Shown here: positions 1 to 6,231 of the stretch, piece by piece
Position numbering within the stretch: position 1 is the stretch's first letter
How the letters are laid out: every line of letters starts with the position of its first letter
From: CAG-390 sp045636385
Lineage (GTDB): Bacteria; Bacillota; Clostridia; Oscillospirales; CAG-272
Length of the DNA: 6,966 nt
Assembly (NCBI GenBank): GCA_045636385.1
Contig: JAZTXK010000045.1
Location: 1-6,966 of the forward strand
Reading direction: 5' to 3'
Translations under genes and position numbers: made by a program
Notes under the pieces: model-generated
The model's input: only the letters and a program-made list of their open reading frames with translations
Told to the model about the DNA's origin: nothing
Databases searched by the model: none

Positions 1-1198
1 CGGGAGCTTCGGTCTCGGGAGCAAGAGTGGTCTCGGGCGCCTCGGTCTTTTCGGGATATGCCGCAGCGAGACGGTCATGGATGCCCTTAGAGTAGGTAGC
101 TACCTTTGCCGCCGCATCCGCGGTAAGACCTGCCGCGAAGATCTGGTCAAGTCCGGCATTTCCGCTTCCTTGGTCGCCGAAGAAGAGAACGTCGCCAACA
201 ACCGTTACGTTACAGAAGGAGTTAACTCCTGCATTGATAAGGATATCGTCGCGGTCGATGGGGAGCGCGATATTATCCACAGTAACCTCGATCTGTGCAA
301 CGGGAGCGAGGGTTGCCTTATCGTATATACCGACCTTCCCCGAGTTCTGTGTGGTTACAAAGAGGTAATTGTTCCAAAGCGCAACACCGTATGCAGTATC
401 GTGAACAACCTCGTTGAGGATCATAGATCCGTCGGAGGAAATAACGATAACCTTCTTTCCGGAGGCGGCATTGCAAGCGAGGTAGATGGTTCCGTCGGTA
501 TCAACGTCGAGATAGTTAGCGTCGCTTACGTTGTAGGGAGCGGGCTTGAGGTCGATCATACCGTTATTACCGAATGAGGTATCAACAACGGGATTAGCGG
601 GATCGTTTACGTTAAGACGGACGAGGTAGTCAACGTCATAGTTTACAACAACGTATGCATAGTAAGTACCGTTGACTCTTTCGACGGTAACTCCGTTGAT
701 ACCGGTCTTGGTGTTCGCGTCGGTCATAATAACGTTGCCATAGCCTACCTGAGTCAGCTTGCCGTCAGCGAAAGAATAGGTAGCGAGATCGGCGCGGGTA
801 TTGTTGGGGTTGTATGCAAGTCCGGCGTAGAGGTAGCCTCTGTCATCGGTTGCAAGCCCCTTGGGATAGGAGGATTTGCTGTTTTCGGGCTGGATGAACT
901 GAATTCCCGCAACTGCCTTACCGGTTGCGAGCTCGGTCATTTCGATAGCCGAGGAGCCGCTGGGATTGAGGTAGCCGCCGAAGGCGTACTTACCGTCCTG
1001 CGAAATTGCCATTCCGCGCATCTGATATTTACCGAAGAAAAGAACGTCATCTCCGGTATAGCTCAAGCCGTTTGAGGACTGCATAACAAGAGTATACTTG
1101 AGCGCGGAAGCCTCGGCTTCGGTGAGTGCTGCGGAGGGCATTACGAAAAGTGATGCAAGAAGCGCAAGCGTGATTACAAGAGTGATTAACTTTTTCAT
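1..1198 (-). CDS. Secreted propeller-like protein with P/E/T-rich tail, C-terminus cut by window edge
   Basis: The reading frame is open from an ATG at 1198 to the left edge, 399 codons without a stop; the first in-window codon on the far side is 4-2. An AAAGGAG ribosome binding site (1206-1212) lies 7 nt before the ATG. Residues 1-24 form a signal peptide (MKK, a hydrophobic stretch rich in L, I, V and A, then PSAA), so the protein is exported. The mature part contains short repeated beta-strand units of the form 'hydrophobic-x-DG-x-hydrophobic-Y', for example near residues 62-75, 115-126, 230-242 and 274-293. These resemble blades of NHL/YncE-type beta-propellers. Residues 382-399 switch to a low-complexity tail of repeated E-A-P-E-T units, as seen in linkers of Clostridia cell-surface proteins; a wall anchor or further domain probably follows outside the window. 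No enzyme motif was recognised. The gene and secretion call are firm; the propeller call is moderate and the role is unknown. Confidence 0.88.
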   Translation of the reverse strand, partial: MKKLITLVITLALLASLFVMPSAALTEAEASALKYTLVMQSSNGLSYTGDDVLFFGKYQMRGMAISQDGKYAFGGYLNPSGSSAIEMTELATGKAVAGIQFIQPENSKSSYPKGLATDDRGYLYAGLAYNPNNTRADLATYSFADGKLTQVGYGNVIMTDANTKTGINGVTVERVNGTYYAYVVVNYDVDYLVRLNVNDPANPVVDTSFGNNGMIDLKPAPYNVSDANYLDVDTDGTIYLACNAASGKKVIVISSDGSMILNEVVHDTAYGVALWNNYLFVTTQNSGKVGIYDKATLAPVAQIEVTVDNIALPIDRDDILINAGVNSFCNVTVVGDVLFFGDQGSGNAGLDQIFAAGLTADAAAKVATYSKGIHDRLAAAYPEKTEAPETTLAPETEAP

Positions 1199-1230
1199 TG
1201 ATTTTCTCCTTTCAAAATCAGGTTATGTTC

Positions 1231-1259
1231 ATTATATTACTTTTTTTACCGATTGTCAA
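1231..1259 (-). promoter_or_regulatory. Sigma-A promoter of the secreted propeller-like gene
   Basis: On the minus strand the -35 box TTGACA (1254-1259) and the -10 box TATAAT (1231-1236) are both exact consensus, separated by 17 nt. Transcription would start near 1224, giving a leader of about 25 nt that includes the AAAGGAG site. The perfect match suggests strong expression unless a regulator acts; no clear operator was seen. Confidence 0.88.
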
Positions 1260-1278
1260 TGCTTTTTCCCGCAAAGTC

Positions 1279-1307
1279 TTGATTTTTTGAAAGAATTAAG
1301 TTATAAT
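1279..1307 (+). promoter_or_regulatory. Sigma-A promoter of the isomerase-like gene
   Basis: TTGATT (1279-1284) and TATAAT (1302-1307) are separated by 17 nt, with the start expected near 1314 and a leader of about 26 nt. It lies back to back with the minus-strand promoter; only 19 nt separate the two -35 boxes, so a protein bound between them could affect both genes. Confidence 0.75.
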
Positions 1308-1339
1308 AAGGCAGATACTTACGAAAGCGAGAAACAAAA

Positions 1340-2245
1340 ATGAAATTTGCTTCGTCCTTGAATTTTGCAGAGCGTTCCCGCGAGGGTGCTCTTACACTTG
1401 AAGAAAGTCTTGATCTCATCAAAGCCGCGGGTATGGATACGGTCGAGATCGACCTCTCGCGCGGTATCGGACACGAGCTATTCTGCGACGAATTCGCCGG
1501 AATTCGCTTCACCGAGCTCAGAAAGAAGATAAACGCGGCGGGAATGACCGTTTCCTCGGTTCACGCTCCGCACGATCCCACGCTCTATATGCCCGAGCGC
1601 GGCGCATCGAAGGAAGAAATAGAAAAGGCGCGCGCCGATGCCGTCGCTGCGGCGAAGATGGCGCATCTGCTCGGTGCGGAGGTGCTCGTCATCCATCCCG
1701 TTGACGACCATATAAACGGCGAATACGACAGAGAAGTCAATATGAGCACCAATCTTGAGCACTATAAGCCGCTGCTTGACTACATTGAGCTTTTTGCGGA
1801 AGCGCTCACCTTCAAGCTTGCGGTCGAGAACGTATATTATTCAAGCGAATACCGTCTGCGCCGCCGTTTCGGCGAGAGCGCGGAGGAGGTCATTCTCCTT
1901 GCCGATGCCCTCGGCGCGGGAGTTTGCTGGAACTGCGGCCACGCGCATCCCGTAACGATGGATCAGGCTCGCGCTATCGAGAAGATTGGCGACCGCCTCG
2001 TGCTTATGCATATCAGCGACAGCCGCGGCCACACCGACGCGGGGCTTCCCCCGATGATCGGCGGAGGCAATATCAAGTGGGAGACCATTATGCCCGCCGT
2101 CGCACGCATCGGCTTTGACGGCTACGCAGTTCTTCAGGCAGATCAATACCTCACCAATATGCCGAAGGCACTCCAAGCCGACGCCGCGGAGTTCGCGGGA
2201 ACGGTGTGCGGGAGATTGGTTGAGTTGTACGAGAACGCGAAATAA
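1340..2245 (+). CDS. Xylose-isomerase-like TIM-barrel protein (sugar isomerase/epimerase or AP-endonuclease-2 family)
   Basis: This 301-residue protein has the usual length of the sugar phosphate isomerase/epimerase family and no signal peptide, so it is cytoplasmic. Family hallmarks appear in order: the first barrel strand MKFASSLNF, SSVHAPHD (72-79), VLVIHPVDDH (115-124), LAVENV (160-165), CWNCGHAH (196-203), LVLMHISDS (220-228), the glycine-rich loop near 235-247, and GYAVLQAD (261-268). These strand ends normally carry Glu, Asp, His and Glu metal ligands. Here E163 and H224 are kept, but the expected Asp is N198 and the expected last Glu is Q266, so metal binding or catalysis may be altered. 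The start is chosen because the first barrel strand begins immediately after it; the upstream sequence lacks a good ribosome binding site (only a weak GCGAG at 1327-1331). The gene is monocistronic, with its own promoter and a terminator 10 bases after the stop. The exact substrate cannot be told; related members act on ketoses, inositols or keto-sugars. Confidence 0.9.
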   Translation: MKFASSLNFAERSREGALTLEESLDLIKAAGMDTVEIDLSRGIGHELFCDEFAGIRFTELRKKINAAGMTVSSVHAPHDPTLYMPERGASKEEIEKARADAVAAAKMAHLLGAEVLVIHPVDDHINGEYDREVNMSTNLEHYKPLLDYIELFAEALTFKLAVENVYYSSEYRLRRRFGESAEEVILLADALGAGVCWNCGHAHPVTMDQARAIEKIGDRLVLMHISDSRGHTDAGLPPMIGGGNIKWETIMPAVARIGFDGYAVLQADQYLTNMPKALQADAAEFAGTVCGRLVELYENAK

Positions 2246-2255
2246 TCAAAATGCA

Positions 2256-2292
2256 AAAAAGTTCCTCATCTGAAACAGGTGAGGAGCTTTTT
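2256..2292. terminator. Bidirectional intrinsic terminator between convergent genes
   Basis: Two 17-nt arms (2256-2272 and 2276-2292) pair fully, with two G-U pairs when read as plus-strand RNA, around an AAA loop. The stem starts with an A-run and ends with a T-run, so each strand yields a hairpin followed by U residues. It lies between the isomerase stop (2243-2245) and the lipoprotein stop (2301-2303), and can end transcription from both sides. Confidence 0.92.
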
Positions 2293-2300
2293 GTATTAAC

Positions 2301-3032
2301 TTATTTTGATTTCGGTGCGCATACTTCAACGGGAACCGTTACGGTATAGCTCTGCGGTCTGCCGCTCTCTGCTTTTTCATCTATAAAGCGGAGGACGTAT
2401 TTGTAATCGCATCCAGCTTCAAAAAATGAATTATCCGCAAAATAGATCAACTCTCCCACGAAGCTGTCGCCCTTGTTGAGCGTGATCGGATATTCCCTGT
2501 CTACGCGAAAACCATTGAATTCTTGTGGATCGGCATACTGAAAAGTCTTACGGTCACTATCGTTCTTAACAAAGCAACCTGCAAAGTATTCATCGTATCC
2601 AATCACTGTATATATCGGATAATCGTTCGTATTTGTATATGTAATTCTTGCTTGAATAAAAGAATACATAGGATATTCTTCTTGGAAGAACTCGATCTCA
2701 ATAGTCACTCCATCAACGGTTTCTTTATGCAAAGCAGGAACTTTTATATAAGTATTTCTTGCCTCATCCGACCAATCCGGACTAAAAAAGCTCGGATCTG
2801 GTGTCATATTGATATTAAAGCTTGAAAACGCATCCAAATAACTCGTCTGCTCCGGCATAGGCCACTCAAGATGATTAACTGTATCCTCAGTGCAAAGCTC
2901 TGTTGATTGCTCATCTTCCATCAAATCAGAGGAGATCTGTATTAAAGAAGTGTCAGAACTGAAATTTTCAATACAAGCTGAGCATATAAGAATCAACAAT
3001 ACCACCAAAAAACACAGTACAAGCCGTTTCAT
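2301..3032 (-). CDS. Putative lipoprotein downstream of the secreted protease, function unknown
   Basis: From the preferred ATG at 3032 the product is 243 residues. It begins MKR, then a strong hydrophobic segment (4-16), then C17-S-A-C20, which fits a type II signal peptide with lipidation at C20; Cys at -3 is unusual. A Ser/Glu/Asp-rich linker (about 21-60) leads to a domain with strands and an Asn-rich turn (YTNTNDYP near 132-139) that looks like an extracellular beta-sandwich. No family was recognised with confidence. The pattern loosely recalls small bacterial proteinase-inhibitor or Ig-like folds, but that is a guess. The frame opens further upstream to a GTG at 3080 and an ATG at 3077 overlapping the protease stop, preceded by GGAG (3087-3090); the start at 3032 has only AGGG (3042-3045) but gives a proper lipoprotein N-terminus. 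It shares the protease transcript and ends at the bidirectional terminator. Base composition is AT-richer than the outer genes. Confidence 0.82.
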   Translation of the reverse strand: MKRLVLCFLVVLLILICSACIENFSSDTSLIQISSDLMEDEQSTELCTEDTVNHLEWPMPEQTSYLDAFSSFNINMTPDPSFFSPDWSDEARNTYIKVPALHKETVDGVTIEIEFFQEEYPMYSFIQARITYTNTNDYPIYTVIGYDEYFAGCFVKNDSDRKTFQYADPQEFNGFRVDREYPITLNKGDSFVGELIYFADNSFFEAGCDYKYVLRFIDEKAESGRPQSYTVTVPVEVCAPKSK

Positions 3033-3076
3033 TGATTTTATCCCTATCTTTATGTGAAACATAAAAAATGTCATCA

Positions 3077-4903
3077 TCACTCACATCTCCATAATAGAGT
3101 ATAGTATGTATCAATTGCAACGTTATCGCAATATGCCGGTGTCACTTGCACAATGCGAATTGTATAGTTTCCCGATAATCCTTGCGGTAATCTTATAATT
3201 TCGACATTGCTATTTGTTGTTGACGAAATACTGATTGGTGTTGCACCGGTTCCGTAAAGTTCAATATTTAAATTAGCAATACTGCATCTATTATCAGTAT
3301 CGTGTTTATGCTCACAGCACTTTTCAAACACTAAAACTATGTGTGCATCGGAATTTCCTTCACCGATAATCGTATACTCTCTATTTGATATTGTTGGCGC
3401 AATGCTATTAAAAACATAAGAGTCATTCGTCAACATCGATGCGATCATCGCGCAGTTTATAACGCCTGCACCATAAATTTTATAATTATTACTATCAGTA
3501 CTGTACTGCCTCATTGTAGTACCTGCGCACATAATGGCTTTAATATTTGATGGCAAACACCTAAATATATCTTGCGTATCCATATAGTACGAAACAATCA
3601 TCGCAGCCAAAGACGCTGCAACAGGTGTAGCATAGCTCGTTGCAGAATACAATAAACCGGTAGTTGCAAAGCTTATGTTTCCCGGAGCACATAAATCAGG
3701 TTTATTTGCCCATTCTGTACCTGTATAGTATGAAGAATCAAAGGCAATTTCGTTCTCTCCCAAGTTAAAATTTCCCACAGTAATTACATTATATGCCACA
3801 GCTCCGCTAGACATAGAATAACTACCTCTATTCCCTGAGGATTTTAATATTGTTATACAATAATAATAACTAACATAATCCAAATATGCCGCTACACTAC
3901 CGTAATCGTTAATATCGTCTATATACTCATCTGAATTTGTGTAAGACAGATTCAAACTAGTACTTATTACATTAACATCATTATCTATAAACCAATCAAA
4001 CTCACTAGTAAGCGTAGGACGTTTGTCAGGGGGGATAAAACCGTTTTCGGCGCTGGTTGCGCGATAGGTAGAATAAAAAAATGTAGCATCTGGAACTAGC
4101 GTACATAGTATCTCTAACACCTCAGTAGAATGTGTATCGTACATCGTATAAGTCTCATTAGGTGTATAATGCTGAGTTAAGCTCACTCCACTAAACAATG
4201 GATTCGTTAGTTGAGGATATCCCGAATCATAAACACCAACAATAGCACCTTCGCCTTGACTTCCGGTCAAATTATATAAAGACGAAAACGACAACAGATT
4301 CTTTATTTGCGTGGACGTATAATAATAATCAGCTTCCCCTGGTTCACGAATGCTGCTTATAGCTAAATCATCATTCAACATATCATCAACACTTCCATCG
4401 ACATAATAGTCTAATGAAGTTATATGCTGATCTTTAGATAATTCTGTTATTCTATCACAAGTCAACTCTGCGATAATTGTCGGCGTATATCTACTCAAAT
4501 AAACAATCTCGCTTTCCCTCAAATACTCTTCTGCAAAACCTTTAGTGTAAGTTGCATAACAATCCCTCAGAGTTTCTTTTCTAACAGACATATACTTTAA
4601 ATACATATCTGCATTTGTTTCGGAATTCTCACAAAAACCATAGTCAAAACGAGTCACTTTATCAGTCCCGAGTATATCATAGGTAGAAGACAACACTTCT
4701 TGCGAGGTATCAATATCCTCTAACCATATCATTACTTCGATCATTTCTTCTTGACTGTTTTTCATCACACTTTGCAACGTATCAGAAATTCGAGACACCG
4801 CGACTTCTTCGTTGGCTGCGTGCACTCTCAAAATCAGACACATAGGGTTCAATAGGAAAGACATAACTAAAATGGTCAACAAAAGCTTCTTGATCTTTTT
4901 CAT
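3077..4903 (-). CDS. Secreted subtilisin-like serine protease (peptidase family S8) with C-terminal PPC-like domain
   Basis: This 608-residue protein starts with a signal peptide (1-29 or 30: MKKIKK, hydrophobic core, VHAA). Residues 31 to about 200 look like a propeptide: a stretch near 151-170 matches the end of an inhibitor-I9-type prodomain (hydrophobic-ITELSKDQ, then ITSLDYYVDG). The catalytic domain (about 205-495) shows the S8 order Asp226 (VGVYDSG), His258 (YDTHSTEV), oxyanion Asn358 (SSGN), KPDLCAPG (401-408) and Ser423 (ATSYATPVAA). It differs from common subtilases at H258, where the usual His-Gly-Thr-His is absent, and in having Ala421 in place of Gly before T-S. Residues 505-608 form a beta-rich domain with NIELYG and a GLSGNYTIRIV motif like pre-peptidase C-terminal domains. 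Fourteen cysteines lie outside the signal peptide. No membrane or wall anchor is visible, so it is probably released. An AAAGGAGA site (4911-4918) fixes the start. First gene of a two-gene unit; markedly AT-rich. Confidence 0.93.
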   Translation of the reverse strand: MKKIKKLLLTILVMSFLLNPMCLILRVHAANEEVAVSRISDTLQSVMKNSQEEMIEVMIWLEDIDTSQEVLSSTYDILGTDKVTRFDYGFCENSETNADMYLKYMSVRKETLRDCYATYTKGFAEEYLRESEIVYLSRYTPTIIAELTCDRITELSKDQHITSLDYYVDGSVDDMLNDDLAISSIREPGEADYYYTSTQIKNLLSFSSLYNLTGSQGEGAIVGVYDSGYPQLTNPLFSGVSLTQHYTPNETYTMYDTHSTEVLEILCTLVPDATFFYSTYRATSAENGFIPPDKRPTLTSEFDWFIDNDVNVISTSLNLSYTNSDEYIDDINDYGSVAAYLDYVSYYYCITILKSSGNRGSYSMSSGAVAYNVITVGNFNLGENEIAFDSSYYTGTEWANKPDLCAPGNISFATTGLLYSATSYATPVAASLAAMIVSYYMDTQDIFRCLPSNIKAIMCAGTTMRQYSTDSNNYKIYGAGVINCAMIASMLTNDSYVFNSIAPTISNREYTIIGEGNSDAHIVLVFEKCCEHKHDTDNRCSIANLNIELYGTGATPISISSTTNSNVEIIRLPQGLSGNYTIRIVQVTPAYCDNVAIDTYYTLLWRCE

Positions 4904-4930
4904 TACGAGATCTCCTTTTTATTTTTTTTC

Positions 4931-4944
4931 GGGAATATATTCCC
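4931..4944. promoter_or_regulatory. Perfect 14-bp palindrome at the protease transcription start, candidate operator
   Basis: GGGAATATATTCCC is an uninterrupted perfect inverted repeat. It begins about nine bases downstream of the -10 box and therefore covers roughly +2 to +16 of the predicted transcript. A bound repressor there would block initiation or clearance. In RNA it could only form a weak small hairpin, so a DNA-binding role is more likely. The cognate regulator is not in the window. Confidence 0.5.
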
Positions 4945-4952
4945 ATAATAAT

Positions 4953-4982
4953 ATTATATCATACCAATATTTTATTTGTCAA
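4953..4982 (-). promoter_or_regulatory. Extended -10 sigma-A promoter of the protease/lipoprotein unit
   Basis: On the minus strand TTGACA (4977-4982) and TATAAT (4953-4958) are exact consensus with an 18-nt spacer, and TGA directly before the -10 box gives an extended -10 element. Start is expected near 4946, leaving a leader of about 43 nt. No other promoter was seen before the lipoprotein gene, so this one probably drives both. Confidence 0.88.
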
Positions 4983-5082
4983 CATTTTTCTCACATTGTG
5001 CATAATTCCCACCATTTTCACAAATTCATCCATATAATTTTATTCATCTTACACAAACCCGATCTCTGATTTCCTTGGCACC

Positions 5083-5129
5083 AAAAAAACGAATCCCCAC
5101 GCCACCCGCTGCAACGGATGATGTGGGGA
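5083..5129 (-). terminator. Intrinsic terminator of the sugar kinase gene
   Basis: Read on the minus strand, arms 5123-5129 and 5094-5100 form a GC-rich 7-bp stem, extended inward by a further segment with two mismatches to a short loop. A 4-nt gap is followed by seven T residues (5083-5089 as A on the plus strand). It lies some 35 bases after the kinase stop. On the plus strand no T-run follows, so it acts in one direction. Confidence 0.75.
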
Positions 5130-5147
5130 AAATACAACGTTCGCACT

Positions 5148-5162
5148 TGCAATTAAATTGCA
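5148..5162. repeat. Small AT-rich inverted repeat abutting the kinase stop codon
   Basis: Two 7-nt arms (TGCAATT and AATTGCA) flank a single central base immediately after the kinase stop. A one-base loop is too tight for a stable RNA hairpin with all pairs, so it may be a protein site, part of the terminator region, or chance. Confidence 0.35.
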
Positions 5163-6104
5163 TTATGCCTTTTTTATCGTCTCGTAGCTCTTCATAAACC
5201 TCTCGCGGAACTCCTCATCCGCGCGGATGCCGATGTCGTAGAGAGCCTCGACCGAGCAGCCGTAGACGGGTGCGACCTCGCCGAAGGTGATGCGCATATC
5301 CTTCGGTGCGAGTGCCTTGACGGCATCTGCGTATTCGGGATAGTTGCGGAAGATTCCGCCGTTGAAGATGAGGTCGAAGGGGCCGCCGTTTTTATTGTAC
5401 TGCGCCCAGATGACGTCGGCAAGCTCTGCCGCGCCCTCGTTGAAGATGCGGCGCGCGACCGTGTCGCCCTTGTTTCGTGCTTCAAAAAGGACGTGCGCGA
5501 AGGATGCGATATAGGAGCGTCCGCCCTCGTAGACCTTGTCGAGTCTGTACCAGAGGGGGAATCCCGCGGCTTCTTCAAGCATTTCGACGAGCATCGTCTG
5601 AACCTCGCTTCCGTCAACGGCGCGAAGCGCGGCGCGGATGGCGCGTCTTGCGAGCACGTAACCGCTTCCGCAGCTGTCGATCATATGTCCTCCGCCGCCG
5701 ATGTGGTAGTAATCGTCGCCCTTGCGGACGTAGAGCGATGAGCCCGTGCCGCAGATCATACCCGCGCCGTCGGTATGTCCGAAAATACCCGAAATGAGCG
5801 CGGGGCCGTCGCCCTCGATGCGTGTTTTTTCAAAGCCGTATTTTGAAAGTGCCGCGTTGAACTGCGGCATAAAATACTCGCAAGCCGCCGCGCCGATATA
5901 TAGGCTGACGGGCATCTCGGGTGAGCCCGCAATAAGTCCGTCAATGCACTTGCAAAGATTAGCGATCGAGTAGTCAACTCCGTTGTCAAAGGGAGCGCCG
6001 CCCTTTTCGACAACGCGGCAGACAACCTCGCCGTCCTCTCTGAAAACAACGCCCTCCGCCTTTGTTCCGCCCATATCAACAGCGGCAAGATATCTATATG
6101 ACAT
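5163..6104 (-). CDS. BadF/BadG/BcrA/BcrD-family sugar kinase, N-acetylglucosamine-kinase-like
   Basis: The 313-residue protein has the ASKHA-fold motifs of the BadF/BcrD ATPase family at the length typical of N-acetylglucosamine kinases. They are phosphate-1 loop DMGGTK (10-15), the EGDGPA motif (97-102) with probable catalytic base D99, CGTGSSLY (118-125), GGGG...GSGY (136-149), and the adenosine-side FNGGIF (247-252). It should phosphorylate a sugar or amino sugar with ATP in the cytoplasm. The GGWG...GDEGSG signature common in this family reads GGGG...IDSCGSGY here, with Trp replaced by G138 and the acidic pair by S144-C145. The substrate may therefore differ from GlcNAc. A GGAGG site (6114-6118) lies 9 nt before the ATG. 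The gene is monocistronic, divergent from the PHP gene and ended by a hairpin. It is GC-rich; a hand count of 5401-5460 gives 42 of 60 G+C. Confidence 0.9.
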   Translation of the reverse strand: MSYRYLAAVDMGGTKAEGVVFREDGEVVCRVVEKGGAPFDNGVDYSIANLCKCIDGLIAGSPEMPVSLYIGAAACEYFMPQFNAALSKYGFEKTRIEGDGPALISGIFGHTDGAGMICGTGSSLYVRKGDDYYHIGGGGHMIDSCGSGYVLARRAIRAALRAVDGSEVQTMLVEMLEEAAGFPLWYRLDKVYEGGRSYIASFAHVLFEARNKGDTVARRIFNEGAAELADVIWAQYNKNGGPFDLIFNGGIFRNYPEYADAVKALAPKDMRITFGEVAPVYGCSVEALYDIGIRADEEFRERFMKSYETIKKA

Positions 6105-6136
6105 TTGATAAAACCTCCGAGGTGTTATTACGTCAA

Positions 6137-6165
6137 ATTATAGCACAGAACCGCACTGAAGTCAA
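6137..6165 (-). promoter_or_regulatory. Extended -10 sigma-A promoter of the sugar kinase gene
   Basis: Minus strand TTGACT (6160-6165) and TATAAT (6137-6142) are separated by 17 nt, and TGC precedes the -10 box as an extended element. Start is expected near 6130, about 25 nt before the ATG. It is divergent from the PHP promoter, with 37 nt between the -35 boxes. Confidence 0.85.
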
Positions 6166-6202
6166 GTTTTTATTAAATTTTGTTTATGATTCCCCAATAT
6201 TG

Positions 6203-6231
6203 TTGACATCACGGGTAGATAGTGATATAAT
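6203..6231 (+). promoter_or_regulatory. Extended -10 sigma-A promoter of the PHP-domain gene
   Basis: TTGACA (6203-6208) and TATAAT (6226-6231) are exact consensus with a 17-nt spacer, and TGA before the -10 box gives an extended element. Start is expected near 6238, and the leader holds AAGGAG (6249-6254) before the ATG. A short inverted repeat, ATCAC-N9-GTGAT (6208-6226), sits between and over the two boxes and could be an operator, but it is short enough to be chance. Confidence 0.88.

Noticed and set aside
1..46. Possible DNA tandem repeat of GAG/CTC-rich units
   Set aside because: The repetition is explained at protein level by the E-A-P-E-T tail; too short to call a separate repeat element.
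77..577. Plus-strand open frame of 166 codons
   Set aside because: It lies antisense within the secreted propeller-like gene, has no ribosome binding site, and encodes no recognisable domain; the minus strand has a longer frame with signal peptide and promoter.
1098..1343. Plus-strand 81-codon frame crossing the divergent promoter region
   Set aside because: It overlaps the signal peptide of the minus gene and both promoters; the translation shows no domain and no ribosome binding site.
1841..2176. Minus-strand 111-codon frame inside the isomerase-like gene
   Set aside because: Antisense shadow of a GC-rich gene whose own product has clear family motifs.
4812..5069. Plus-strand 85-codon frame over the protease start
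   Set aside because: It covers the antisense of the signal peptide and the AT-rich promoter region; its Phe/Ile/His-rich product is what AT-rich non-coding DNA gives.
4904..5162. Possible small RNA or riboswitch in the longest intergenic stretch
   Set aside because: The stretch is accounted for by the protease promoter, palindrome and kinase terminator; no conserved riboswitch core or separate promoter-terminator pair was seen.
5192..5617. Minus-strand 141-codon Ser/Arg-rich frame and similar plus-strand frames at 5477-5797
   Set aside because: Out-of-frame shadows of the GC-rich kinase gene; Ser/Arg-rich low-complexity translations without motifs.
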